Assembly (NCBI RefSeq): GCF_902459695.1 | Contig: NZ_CABPRZ010000007.1 | Location: 186,001 to 250,000, forward strand | Direction: 5' to 3' | DNA from: Pandoraea terrae | Lineage (GTDB): Bacteria > Pseudomonadota > Gammaproteobacteria > Burkholderiales > Burkholderiaceae | DNA: 64,000 bases | Part shown: one piece after another, positions 48,520-58,166 of the stretch | Numbering within the stretch: the stretch's first letter is position 1 | Layout: the number at the start of each line of letters is the position of its first letter | Position numbers and translations under genes: made by a program | Notes under the pieces: model-generated | The model's database searches: none | The model's input: the letters and a program-made list of their open reading frames with translations, nothing else | What the model was told of the DNA's origin: nothing

Positions 48520-49592
48520 TCACGGGCGACGCAGCAGTTCCTTCATTGAGTTGGATTTGCAGGTTACCGGTCGAAGTCCGGCACGATCTCCTTCAATCGC
48601 TGGCCAGTCGGCGCCCCCCTTCTGGCCTATTTTCACCCACGCGGGGCCGCGTTTGCCGCCAACGTGTGGTACGCCCATCGATGGCGGAGCCACCCTGGCG
48701 CGCATGGTTCTGCGCCACGTGCGGCGTGACTGCATTCTCGCGGCATGCCTGCACGAAGCCCGCCGTGTCGTAGTTCTTGTCAGCACCGACTGTGATGGGC
48801 GTCGAGGATGCTTGCGCCGCGTCCGCCAGCATGTCGGCGGCGGCATCACGTTCGGCTGTCCCGCTGGCCAGCGTCACCTGAGCATTGACGAGCAGTCCGT
48901 GACGATTGTCGCTCAGCACATGACCCATGTAGCAGAGCACCGCCCCCCACGCCTTTGCTCTTCCGAAACAAACGCGACTGGTCATCGGTCGTCGACTCGT
49001 GCGTCGCATTGCTGCGCTTCTGTCCGTGCCAATTCGCATTGGGCTGCGCACGCGCATCGGACGGCGTATCGTCATCGTCACGTCGCTTCTTTGGCACGAA
49101 GCTCTTGTGACCGGCCCACGCTTGAATCAGCGTGCCGTCGACACTGAAATGCTCACCCGGCAGGTAGCCCCGTTGGTGCGCCGTCTCGACCGTCTCGTTG
49201 AACAGCGCCACCACGACGTCGTGGACCATCAAGCGGTCGCGATTTTTGCTGAAGGTCGAGGCATCCCACACAGCGTCGTCCATCGCCAAGCCGACAAACC
49301 AGCGGAACAGCATGTTGTAGGCAATCTGCTCCATCAGCATCCGTTCGCTGCGAATCGAGTACAGCACTTGCAGCAGCAGCGCCCGAATCAGCTTCTCTGG
49401 CGCGATGCTTGGTCGACCACCCTTGACGTCGCGTTCGCACATCCGCGCAAACACGCTGTCCATGCTGACCAACGTCTCATTCAACCATTGCCGAATCGGT
49501 CGCAGCGGGTGGTTCGCCGGAACGAAATCGTCCAACTTGCTCATCGTGAACATCGATTCGGTATAGCTGTCGGGGCCGCCCATCGTTTCCAT
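48520..49592 (-). pseudogene. IS5-like transposase, frameshifted and internally deleted
   Basis: From about 49592 the frame encodes DDFVPANHPLRPIRQWLNETL, GGRPSIAPEKLIRALLLQVLY, LFRWFVGLAMDDAVWDAS TFSKNRDRL and the DDE segment HFSVDGTLIQAWAGHKSF. An extra base in a six-C run (48943-48948, plus strand) breaks the frame. It continues as CYMGHVLSDNRHGLLVNAQ, TVGADKNYDTAGFVQACR, to SAIDGRTTR. There the rest of the catalytic domain is lost and an unrelated tail follows. The element cannot make a full transposase. Terminal repeats were not identified with confidence. Confidence 0.8.
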
Positions 49593-49622
49593 CACCGTTT
49601 CTGGGGTACCTTCATGCAACGT

Positions 49623-50777
49623 TTACCCCTGCGCAGCGGATGACCTCGCGTCGAGGTATTTCAGCAGCCCGTTAGAGCCAAGCCGCCGTGTCTCCCATTC
49701 CCGCAGAACATGTCGCTGCACCTTGCTTCCGTTCTGTCCGTGAGACATCGGGAGTTCATCAACGATATAGATCCGGAGAGGCCGCTTAAAAGGGGCGAGC
49801 GAGTCCTTGCAGCGCCGCAGCAGTGCGTTCGGGTCGGGGACCAGATTTGTCCGAGGCACGACAAACGCCACAGGCCAAGTCGCGGTATCGACAGGCACGG
49901 CTATCACCTGACACTGGTTCATGGCCGGATCCTGATGCAGAACCTCCTCGATTTCGGCGGGACTGACCAGATAGCCCCCACCCGCATCGCGTCGTCGACA
50001 CGCGATTCGAATACGACCGCCCCATCGGCGCGAATCCAGCCGAGGTCCCCCGTTCGAAAGTACCCGTCCGCGGTTATCGCTGCCGTCGTGGCCGCCTCAT
50101 CGTCCAAATAACCTCGCATACGGTTAGGTGTCTTCACCTCCAGTTCGCCGACCGCGCCCTGTTGCACAGTCTTGCCCGTAGCGGGATCGACGATCCTAAA
50201 GACCGCGCCGATGCACACGGGCAGGTCACCCGGCTGTTCGCGATAAGCCAGCCTCGCGCCTTCAGGTTGCACGGCGAAGCCGGCCATCAGTTCCGTCATA
50301 CCGTACCTTCTTCTTCCCGTCGAGCCAGTCAAGCCCGGCGCTTTGAACTCCGTTTTCGCCGGCTGAAAGTTCTCCATCACCAGTGTTCACAATTAGTCGC
50401 AGGGCTTTCATCTGCCTAAGGTCGATCTCATTTTCGGCACCATCGATGCAGAAAAGCACTGCTGCTCGCGTACGCACGAGGAGTTCACCGACTTCACGGC
50501 CGGTCAGTCGCAGGTTGATACTGACATATGCTGCACCGAGCCGGTAGCAGCCGAACGCGGCAACGAACCAGTCACCGCTGTTTGGCAGCCAGATTGCGAC
50601 ACGGTCGCCGGAGCGGATGCCCCGGGCGGCCAGTGCGGCCGCGATCCGCTCGGAGGCGTTTGCTAGGTGCCCGTATGACCACGCTCTGCCCTGGTACTCC
50701 AAGGCGATCGTTTCAGGCGATGGAACCCGGAGAATATCTGCCAAGACGGCAGGCCTAGTGACAGAAGTGTTGATCAT
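49623..50777 (-). pseudogene. Acyl-CoA ligase pseudogene (internal deletion, frameshift)
   Basis: From ATG 50777 the N-terminal part of an AMP-forming ligase is readable (IALEYQGRAWSYGHLANASE RIAAALAARGIRSGDRVA; GAAYVSINLRLTG) to about 50320. The adenylate P-loop region (TSGTTG-x-PKG) is missing. YGMTELMAGF then resumes in another frame, followed by GELEVKTPNRMRGYLDD and DGYFRTGDLGWIRADGAVVF. A lost G near 49985 shifts the frame again before GYLVSPAEIEEVLHQDP and APFKRPLRIYIVDELP. It is inactive for certain. Confidence 0.85.
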
Positions 50778-51378
50778 CACGAGTTCTCAAACAGTCACTA
50801 CCGGAGGACCCGCGAGCCTGCCGCGGCGGGCAGCCGCAATGTCGGTGCGGCAAGCAGGAAGCGGGACTGGCCCCTCCCGAACATAATCCGCCAGAGGGTG
50901 TCAGATGCCAAAGTCAAAATGAGACAGCCGGGCTTGGAAAGACGGCGCATGCAATGGGGAACGGTGCACCGGTCGTCACTGACACGCGCACAGTCTAATT
51001 TCGGTGTACAAATGGCCTGACCAGCACCAGCAACGGCTGGCATCAGGTACCGCAACCAGGAATCGATGCAGTATGAGAAGAAGTTCCGGTGAAACGTGCG
51101 GTAGACGATACGTGGTATGTCTCCCGATCCTCATCGCGACGCGGCGCGCCGCATTCCGTAAAAAAACAGCGAAAGTGGTGTCCATCAGCCATACCGGCCC
51201 ACAGTGTTTGCTGTCAATTGGTCACTTCATCAACACGCTAGCCCGAACAACGCAAAAGAACCGGTCCGACGATTTGTGACCTTCAGAGGAGCGGGTCGGG
51301 GAGTCATACCCGCTTGCCCGTGGCCGCGCCGCTGACGGTCGCTGAGCTGTGCCTGGCTTCCGATCTGCTCCGCCGCCG
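50778..51378. other. 600-bp stretch without a gene
   Basis: No coding sequence is recognisable on either strand. AGCGGGT (51290-51296) and ACCCGCT (51308-51314) form a 7-bp hairpin 65 bp past the permease stop and may end the ABC operon transcript. Otherwise nothing specific was seen. Confidence 0.35.
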
Positions 51379-52206
51379 TCACACATGCGCTGTCCTGCGC
51401 CGGTTGGAGCGCATGACGAGCAGGATCGCCGCAGACGTTGCAGTAATGATCACGGTGGACACTGCTGCCAGCGTCGGATCGGAGTCAACCCAGACGCTGG
51501 TGAACATCTGCACGGGCAAGGTCTTCAGGTCCGGTCCCGTCAAAAACGACGCGACTACCACCTCGTCGAACGATGCCATGAACGCGAACAGCGCCCCGCT
51601 GGCCAGCCCAGGACGGATAATCGGCATGGTCACAAGAAAGAACGTCTCGATGGGTGTCGCGCCACAACTGGCCGCCGCATATTCAAGCGTTCGGTTGAAT
51701 CCCTTCAATGCGGCGCCAACCGTCGTCACCACAAACGGTATCGCCAGCGCTGTGTGCGCCAGAATAAACCCGAGGTAGTTCGCGGTCAGATGCCATTTAA
51801 GAAAAACGGCGTACGTCCCGACACCGCTCACAACGGCTGGAATGATCATTGGCGAGAGCAATAGTGACGACGTCGTGGCTCGCATGAAGTTGCTCATTCT
51901 TGCAAGTGCCAGCGCGGCCATCGTGCCGAGGAAAAGCGATAGCACGGTCACGACAATGCCGATGCCAAACGACTGGATCATGCCGCGATACCAGGCCTCG
52001 TTCGTAAACAGGTTGGTGTACCACTGCGTCGACAGGCCCTTCGGCGGAAAAGAGAACGACTGCACCCCCGTGAAGCTCATCGGAATGATGACGAGCAGTG
52101 GCGCGATAAGCGTGAATGCCACAAGGACAGCGAAACCATACAAGGTCGTATAGCCTGCACGCCGAGCGGAAAGAGATTTCAAAATAATTTGCACGGTCGC
52201 CCCCAT
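51379..52206 (-). CDS. ABC transporter permease (PotC type)
   Basis: This 275-residue inner-membrane protein has six hydrophobic segments and the EAA loop YAAASCGATPIETFFLVTMPIIRPG. MGATVQ at ATG 52206 is chosen; 38 extra codons upstream overlap the partner gene. It is last in the SBP-ATPase-permease-permease order of a polyamine/PotABCD-type importer. It starts three bases after the first permease stop. Confidence 0.92.
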   Translation of the reverse strand: MGATVQIILKSLSARRAGYTTLYGFAVLVAFTLIAPLLVIIPMSFTGVQSFSFPPKGLSTQWYTNLFTNEAWYRGMIQSFGIGIVVTVLSLFLGTMAALALARMSNFMRATTSSLLLSPMIIPAVVSGVGTYAVFLKWHLTANYLGFILAHTALAIPFVVTTVGAALKGFNRTLEYAAASCGATPIETFFLVTMPIIRPGLASGALFAFMASFDEVVVASFLTGPDLKTLPVQMFTSVWVDSDPTLAAVSTVIITATSAAILLVMRSNRRRTAHV

Positions 52207-52208
52207 AG

Positions 52209-53117
52209 TTACTTCGTTCCAATGCGATCCCGCAATTTGCGCGTCAGCATCGCACCTATGGCAAGAATGGCTATAGTGGTAACAAGCAGGACAACGGACA
52301 TGGCACTGGCGCGTCCCCACGCGAGCAGGTCCGTTACCTGTCTGAAAATGATCTGCGGAAGCATGGCTTCACGGACCGATCCGAGTATGGCCGGCGTTAC
52401 ATAGAACCCCAGCGTCAGCACGAACACCAGAATCGCGCCCGCAAATACGCCCGTCAGGGAAAGCGGCAGAAAGACCGTTGCGAACGCAACGACGGGTCTT
52501 GCCCCAAGCATCAGCGCGGCCCGCATCAGGTTCTGGTCGATCTTCTGCATCGTCGTATACATAGGCAATACGGCGAAAGGCAGCAAAACTTGGGTCATGC
52601 CGATCGTCACGGCGGTCGAGGTTCCTAGAAGCCCAACAGGTGCGATCCCCACCAGTGCCAATAGATAGTTGAGCACGCCCCTGTCCTGCAGGATCACAAC
52701 CCACGCAAAATTGCGCACCACCGCGCTGGTCCAGAACGGCAAGAGTACGACACCGAGTATGGCCAGTTTCCATACCCCCTTGGCACAGATCATCGCGTAG
52801 GCCATCGGGTAGGCAACGAGAATACAAAACACTGTCACCCGACCGCCAGTCAGGAGGGTGTTCCAGTAAATTCGCATGTTCGTATCATCAGAGAAGAACC
52901 ATGCGAAATTTGTCCAAATCCTTCCGTCAGCAGGTACGTCTGTGACGCTCTTCACTATCATCATCAGGATAGGATAGAGAAAAAATGCTCCCAGAAAAAC
53001 CACCACGGGGATGGCAAGCATCGGCGACGTAATACGTACGCGAGATCTCCGGGATTTCTGCACAAGAGCTTCCGGTTCCGATTGGCGCGTTGACACGGTT
53101 GCGGATTCAGTCACCAC
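52209..53117 (-). CDS. ABC transporter permease (PotB type)
   Basis: The 302-residue protein has about six membrane segments (AIPVVVFLGAFFLYPILMMI first) and the EAA-type loop RAALMLGARPVVAFATVFLPLS. GTG starts at 53117 and 53114 both fit GGAGG just upstream. Its first 11 bp overlap the ATPase gene. It pairs with the PotC-type permease. Confidence 0.92.
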   Translation of the reverse strand: MVTESATVSTRQSEPEALVQKSRRSRVRITSPMLAIPVVVFLGAFFLYPILMMIVKSVTDVPADGRIWTNFAWFFSDDTNMRIYWNTLLTGGRVTVFCILVAYPMAYAMICAKGVWKLAILGVVLLPFWTSAVVRNFAWVVILQDRGVLNYLLALVGIAPVGLLGTSTAVTIGMTQVLLPFAVLPMYTTMQKIDQNLMRAALMLGARPVVAFATVFLPLSLTGVFAGAILVFVLTLGFYVTPAILGSVREAMLPQIIFRQVTDLLAWGRASAMSVVLLVTTIAILAIGAMLTRKLRDRIGTK

Positions 53118-54246
53118 GACCTCCGTACTCGACAGGCAGAAGATTGCTTGCGGTGCTTGGCCAGCACACGGCGACTTCGGCGCCCTCCTTCACATCGATC
53201 TGGTCGCGGGGTTGCTCCCGCACCTGCATGAGTGACCCATCTGGCAAAGTCACTTCCACCTTGCGCGATGAGCCAACGTAGATGATCTGCGACACGCGCG
53301 CAGTGACCCGATTGGCATCATCGCACGCCTGCGACATCGGCAACACGCGCATGCGTTCGGGACGCACGCTAATGGCCGCATCCTTGATGCGATCGATATT
53401 TCTCTCACGCGGGGCCCTGAATTGACCGAACGAGGTAACCAGGATGTGGTCATCGCCATCGGCATGGGCACTACCTCTCAGGATATTGCTATCTCCGAGG
53501 AAGTTCGCGACAAACAGCGATTGCGGGCGCTCGTAAAGGTCCGTGGCCGTCCCAACCTGGGCGAGCTTTCCGTCTTGGAAAACGGCGATGCGATCCGACA
53601 TCACGAGTGCTTCTTCCTGATCGTGAGTCACGAAAATGAAGGTGATGTTCAATTCCTTATGTAAGCGACGGATTTCCAGTTGCATCTGCTCGCGAAGTTT
53701 CTTGTCCAGGGCGCTGAGCGGTTCGTCCATCAGCAGAAGCGTCGGCTCAAAGACAATCGCACGGGCAAGCGCCACCCGCTGCTGCTGGCCTCCAGACAGC
53801 GCAGTCGGATACCGGCCGGCCTTGTCAGACAGTTGGATGAGATCGAGCACTCGCGACACGCGGACTCTGATTTCCGCCTTGCCTACTCCGCGCCGACGCA
53901 GCGGAAATGCCACGTTGTCGAACACCGTCATATGCGGGAAGAGCGAGTAGCTCTGGAAAACCATCCCGATGTTTCGACGGTGCGGGGGCAGCTCCTCGAT
54001 CGGCTGCCCGCCTAGCATGATGCTCCCCGAAGTCACATCCGTAAAACCCGCCACCATGCTGAGCGTCGTCGTCTTCCCCGAGCCGCTCGGGCCAAGGAAG
54101 GTGACAAACTCACCCGCTGTTATCTCCAGACTGACATTGTCCACTGCGGGCGGGTTCTGACCGTACCGCTTCGTGAGGTTCCTGATGGATAAGGCCGCGC
54201 CAAGGCCGCGGGTCGAGGTGTTGGATTGCGGAGAGGTCAACATCAT
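53107..54246 (-). CDS. ABC transporter ATPase (PotA type)
   Basis: This ATPase of about 379 residues has Walker A GPSGSGKTTTLSM, Q-loop VFQSYSLFPH, signature LSGGQQQRVALARA, Walker B LLLMDEPLSALD and H-loop FVTHDQEEAL. A C-terminal TOBE/OB domain follows (AISVRPERMRVLP). ATG 54246 follows GAGAG; the open frame reaches 54294. It powers uptake of the ligand bound by the adjacent SBP. Confidence 0.94.
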   Translation of the reverse strand: MMLTSPQSNTSTRGLGAALSIRNLTKRYGQNPPAVDNVSLEITAGEFVTFLGPSGSGKTTTLSMVAGFTDVTSGSIMLGGQPIEELPPHRRNIGMVFQSYSLFPHMTVFDNVAFPLRRRGVGKAEIRVRVSRVLDLIQLSDKAGRYPTALSGGQQQRVALARAIVFEPTLLLMDEPLSALDKKLREQMQLEIRRLHKELNITFIFVTHDQEEALVMSDRIAVFQDGKLAQVGTATDLYERPQSLFVANFLGDSNILRGSAHADGDDHILVTSFGQFRAPRERNIDRIKDAAISVRPERMRVLPMSQACDDANRVTARVSQIIYVGSSRKVEVTLPDGSLMQVREQPRDQIDVKEGAEVAVCWPSTASNLLPVEYGGRGD

Positions 54247-54338
54247 GGGTCTCTCAAGACAATTATCGTCGGTAGCTGGCCGTGGCCCACGCAATCCGGA
54301 CCACGGCTGCCCGCGTGAGTTTTAGACTACGAACAGCG

Positions 54339-55373
54339 TTACTTCGACTGCCATGCCACGAATCGTTGGTTGACGGCATCGAAATTCTTGGCCCACCACT
54401 CCTGATTCGTGAATACCGCCTTACTCAGGACGGGCAAGAAGCGCTCGGTCAGGACATCGACCTTCGGATGCCCCTTTGCATTGGCCGTTGCATACGAGGT
54501 AAGTTCGGTGAGCTTTGCCTGTTGCTCAGGCTGTGCGATGAACTGAAGGAACGCATCGGCCGCTGCCTTGTTCTTGCTACCCTTCACGACAGCATACTGA
54601 TCCCAAGAGACGATCTGCTGGTTCGTCACCACGTTGATCTTGGTGCCGGTTTTGGCGGCCGCGTAGGCACGGCCAGCATAGGCGAGCGAAAGATCGACTT
54701 GGGTGTTGGCGAGCGCATCCGTCAGACCGCCCGTCGACTGGGTCCAGATAATCGAACTTTTGATCGTATCGAGCTTCTTGAACGCGCGATCGAGGTCCAG
54801 GGGATACAGCTTGTCCGCAGGCACCCCGTCCGCGAGAAGTGCGGCCTCCAAGATGCCGCTTGTCGGGTTGTTCCAGATCGCACGCTTGCCCGGGTATTTG
54901 CTGAGGTCGAAGAAGTCCGTCCATCCTTTAGGAGGATTTTTGCCGAACTTGTCTTCGTTGTATGCGAACACTTCCGACACGATTGAGGTCGGCACACCGC
55001 AGTCGTTTGTCACGAACCGTTTGTCGATGCCCGCCGCGACGAACTTCGATGTGTCCACCTTCTCGAATAGCACGCCGCAGTTCTGCTCGATGAACGCCGC
55101 GTCTTCCGTGAAGACGTCCCAGACAGCATTGCCCGCATCGACCTGCGCCTTGAGTTTGGCGCGGGTGTTCGGGGTGTCGACATCAACCTTTGCGCCTGTC
55201 GCCTTCTCAAACGGTGTGATCCACGCCTGGCGCACGTACGTCAGCAGCGCTCCGCCAAAGGTAGCGACTGTGATCTTTTGCCCCTCCAGTGTGGGCGCCG
55301 CGACTGCGGCGGTGCCGTTGAACGCAAGCATCGCTGCGATCCCAATCAACTTGACTGCTTTCTCGACTGACAT
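54339..55373 (-). CDS. ABC transporter substrate-binding protein (PotD/polyamine-type family)
   Basis: The 344-residue protein starts at ATG 55373 (GAGG upstream), with a signal peptide (LIGIAAMLAFNGTAAVAAP) and an SBP_bac_8-type fold: KITVATFGGALLTYVRQAW, VDVDTPNTRAKLKAQVDAGNA, VWDVFTEDAAFIEQNCGVLF. Related binding proteins take polyamines, amino-acid derivatives or aromatic acids; the ligand is unknown. It is first in the ABC operon, next to LysR on the same strand. Confidence 0.92.
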   Translation of the reverse strand: MSVEKAVKLIGIAAMLAFNGTAAVAAPTLEGQKITVATFGGALLTYVRQAWITPFEKATGAKVDVDTPNTRAKLKAQVDAGNAVWDVFTEDAAFIEQNCGVLFEKVDTSKFVAAGIDKRFVTNDCGVPTSIVSEVFAYNEDKFGKNPPKGWTDFFDLSKYPGKRAIWNNPTSGILEAALLADGVPADKLYPLDLDRAFKKLDTIKSSIIWTQSTGGLTDALANTQVDLSLAYAGRAYAAAKTGTKINVVTNQQIVSWDQYAVVKGSKNKAAADAFLQFIAQPEQQAKLTELTSYATANAKGHPKVDVLTERFLPVLSKAVFTNQEWWAKNFDAVNQRFVAWQSK

Positions 55374-55583
55374 GTGATTTTTCCTCAAGCCTGGATTTAC
55401 GAGAACGCTTCAGGTTCGATGAACCGCTGAAGTCGCCATAGCCCGAACCGTCGCCATAGCGGCCGATTCGCAAATTCAGTATATGGATCGACTTTTTTTT
55501 TCACTATCGCTGCTTGGAGAACCAAGGATCGGTCGGATCGCAGGTAAGTGGCGCCGAAAAGCGCATGTGCTAGGCGTTAACCC

Positions 55584-56543
55584 TTATGTCGTGTGCGGAC
55601 CAGCATCGATTGGGTGTGCGGAATCAGGGCTGGGCATGTGGGCCATGACAACGCATGAACGGAGCATCGCGACGAGCTTCCCATGAGGCCCCGTGTCCCG
55701 GCTGACGACGTTAATAGGTACAGTCCGTCGGGTGATGTCTGGCCTGACGGCGCGCACTCGGCCGGTCGCCACGAAAGGAGCCGCGAGATGCTGGGAAACG
55801 TAACCGAGATCACGCCCCGAAAGAACGAGTGCAAGCTGCGCCTGCGCGCCGAGCCCGACATCTCCCACACGATAGTCGCGCGTGATCAGCAAGACATCCT
55901 TTCTTTCCAGATGCCCACGACTCGAATACGGGTACTCGGAAAGCTGAGCTTCCGTGATCTCGTGGTCGGCCACATCGAAAAGCGGATGACCCCTGCCACA
56001 GAAAAGGTAGGCGACTTCATCAAACACGCGTTGCGTTGATACATCACGTGTGTAAGCATCGGAGACGGTCAAGCCAAGACTCACAGATCCATCCGCCACG
56101 CGACTGATGGCCTGATAGCCGACCATGATTTCAAGTCGCACCTGCACGCGCCGTCCGACCCGCTCGCCGAACGCGTGCAGCGCTTCCGGCAGACGGCACG
56201 AAGGGTTGGTAATTATCTCGTCCTCCACAGCGATGATCACTTCACCCGCGAGCTCGTCACCAATCTCGCCAATGTCTTCCTTGAAGGCATCAATTGCGGT
56301 GAACAGCTGCTTCGCAGATTTGTATACCCGTTCGCCTTCAGGAAGTAGTTTAAACCCTCCCGGTCCGCGTTTGCACAACACAAACCCCAGCCGCACTTCC
56401 AGCGTCTTCAAATGCTCGCTCATCACGGACTGCGAGATATTGAGCGCCGCCAGTGCCGCTGCAAACCCGCCCCGGTCGACGATCTCGGCGAAGCTCCGGA
56501 GCAGTCGCAGGTCGAGATCGGTCACTTGCTTCAATTTCGACAT
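55584..56543 (-). CDS. LysR-family transcriptional regulator
   Basis: This 319-residue regulator has an N-terminal winged HTH (DLRLLRSFAEIVDRGGFAAA LAALNISQSVMSEHLKTLE) and a C-terminal effector domain (GEVIIAVEDEIITNPSCRLP). It lies between the ABC operon and the divergent CaiB-type gene, so both are likely targets. An interrupted dyad at 56797-56821 in the shared region is a candidate binding site. Confidence 0.92.
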   Translation of the reverse strand: MSKLKQVTDLDLRLLRSFAEIVDRGGFAAALAALNISQSVMSEHLKTLEVRLGFVLCKRGPGGFKLLPEGERVYKSAKQLFTAIDAFKEDIGEIGDELAGEVIIAVEDEIITNPSCRLPEALHAFGERVGRRVQVRLEIMVGYQAISRVADGSVSLGLTVSDAYTRDVSTQRVFDEVAYLFCGRGHPLFDVADHEITEAQLSEYPYSSRGHLERKDVLLITRDYRVGDVGLGAQAQLALVLSGRDLGYVSQHLAAPFVATGRVRAVRPDITRRTVPINVVSRDTGPHGKLVAMLRSCVVMAHMPSPDSAHPIDAGPHTT

Positions 56544-56973
56544 CAGAAGATATTCCGTGTAGTTGTGTTCTCGGCTAGCCGATGATAAGTAGGCAAAAAA
56601 AGCGCCCCTTTGCTCCTAAACAGTCAACGCGCTGGCACTGGCGCACCGGGAGTCGAGATTCGCAGATACTCCCACTCGCTAGCAATCAGGATAAGCCCAT
56701 CCGCCCGGCCCGTGGCCGCCATCTCGCGAGGCCTGTCGCCACCGATTCGCGCCAAGGCTCGGGCCCCAAATATTAACGGACAATTGATAGTCCGTCGCTA
56801 TGCTCTATGGTTAGGCATAGCCGAACCAGGCCGCAGGCGGCGTCCGAAGCCAAAACCCGCGTACGCGGCGCTTCCCCCCCAATTGCCGAACAAAGCGTTT
56901 GCAGAAGGATGTGGTCCGTCGCTTCGCTGTGTGCTCACATGGAGTCTTGTGAATCCATGTGAAAAGAGGACAT
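56544..56973. other. 430-bp divergent promoter region (LysR / CaiB-type gene)
   Basis: No gene is seen. It holds the dyad operator and plus-strand promoter candidate listed at 56784-56821. The segment 56822-56973 would be a long leader for the CaiB-type gene. Confidence 0.5.
56784..56821 (+). promoter_or_regulatory. Candidate promoter with LysR-type dyad for the CaiB-type gene
   Basis: TTGATA (56784-56789), 16 bp, TATGGT (56806-56811) is a plausible sigma-70 promoter. A perfect 7-bp inverted repeat, GCTATGC-N11-GCATAGC (56797-56821), surrounds the -10 box. Such interrupted dyads are typical regulator sites. Its place between divergent lysR-type and target genes supports the reading. Confidence 0.5.
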
Positions 56974-58068
56974 ATGCCGGGACCACTTGAAGGTTTGAAA
57001 GTCATCGAGATGGCAGGAATGGGCCCTGCACCGTTCTGCGCGATGCTGTTTGCAGATATGGGTGCACAGGTCGTACGCATTGAGCGCCCGGGCGGAGCCG
57101 CAAAGATCGACAGGACAGAAGTCACTGCCCGCGGTCGTCCAATCATCGAGATCGATCTTAGACGGCGAGAAGGTCAGGAAACCGTGCTTCGCATGGTGGA
57201 GACGGCCGACGTGCTTATCGAAGGCTTCAGGCCGGGCGTGATGGAGCGACTTGGACTCGGTCCTGATATTTTGCTCGGGCGTCGGCCTCAACTGGTGTAC
57301 GGCCGGATGACGGGGTGGGGACAGACAGGACCACTCGCGCAGGCTGCCGGACACGACATCAACTACATTGCGATTTCGGGCGCGCTAAACGCAATCGGTT
57401 GGAAAGATCAGGCGCCCGTTGTTCCACTGAATCTCGTCGGTGATTTCGGTGGCGGTGGGATGCTGCTCGCGTTCGGTGTGCTCGCGGCCGTACTCGAAGC
57501 ACGACGCTCGGGCACAGGTCAGGTGGTGGATGCCGCCATGACGGACGGAACCGCGTTGCTTTCGGCGATGACATACGGATTTCGCGCGGCCGGAAGCTGG
57601 ACGGATGGGCGGGAAGAAAACATGCTTGACGGCGGAGCCCACTATTACGGCACCTACGAATGCCGCGATGGGAAATACATCGCCATTGGCGCCATCGAGC
57701 CGCAGTTCTACGCGCTGCTCTTGGAACGTTGCGGCATCATCGATCAGGATCTGGTGCAGCTTCAGCAGAACCGCAATCTTTGGCCGGCGTTCAAGCAGCG
57801 TCTCGCAGAGGTCTTTAGAACGAAGACGCAAAGTGAATGGTGCGAGTTGCTCGAGGGCAGTGACGCGTGCTTTGCCCCGGTTCTTGACTGGGAAGAAGCG
57901 CCGCGTCATTGCCACAATATCGCACGCGGCACCTTCGTCACAATCGACGGTGTGACGCAGCCGGGCGCCGCACCAGTATTCAGCCGGACCCCCGGTTCTG
58001 CCACACGTGTCCAATCACGCAGCGAACCCGAACAGGTCCTTCGTGACTGGGGACTCAACCTGACTTAG
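56974..58068 (+). CDS. CaiB/BaiF-family CoA-transferase
   Basis: This 364-residue class III CoA-transferase or alpha-methylacyl-CoA racemase relative has [24 protein letters not shown] split over the first 35 residues. It also shows [52 protein letters not shown] and [11 protein letters not shown]. The conserved Asp of the GHDINY block fits both subfamilies; racemase is favoured by the [13 protein letters not shown] wording. ATG 56974 follows GAGG. It would interconvert or load acyl-CoA for the downstream operon. Confidence 0.9.
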   Translation: MPGPLEGLKVIEMAGMGPAPFCAMLFADMGAQVVRIERPGGAAKIDRTEVTARGRPIIEIDLRRREGQETVLRMVETADVLIEGFRPGVMERLGLGPDILLGRRPQLVYGRMTGWGQTGPLAQAAGHDINYIAISGALNAIGWKDQAPVVPLNLVGDFGGGGMLLAFGVLAAVLEARRSGTGQVVDAAMTDGTALLSAMTYGFRAAGSWTDGREENMLDGGAHYYGTYECRDGKYIAIGAIEPQFYALLLERCGIIDQDLVQLQQNRNLWPAFKQRLAEVFRTKTQSEWCELLEGSDACFAPVLDWEEAPRHCHNIARGTFVTIDGVTQPGAAPVFSRTPGSATRVQSRSEPEQVLRDWGLNLT

Positions 58069-58077
58069 TGACGCGAA

Positions 58078-58100
58078 GCGACACGGTCTGGTCGTGTCGC
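58078..58100. terminator. Hairpin between convergent genes
   Basis: GCGACACG (58078-58085) and CGTGTCGC (58093-58100) form a perfect 8-bp stem with a 7-nt loop. It lies ten bases after the CaiB-type stop and 66 bp beyond the SMP-30 stop. No U-run is seen. Confidence 0.45.
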
Positions 58101-58166
58101 CATCCGACGCTCCGCACGACGCTCCCGGCTACGGCCCCACCGCCCCGTCACCATGGCGAGCGTCTA

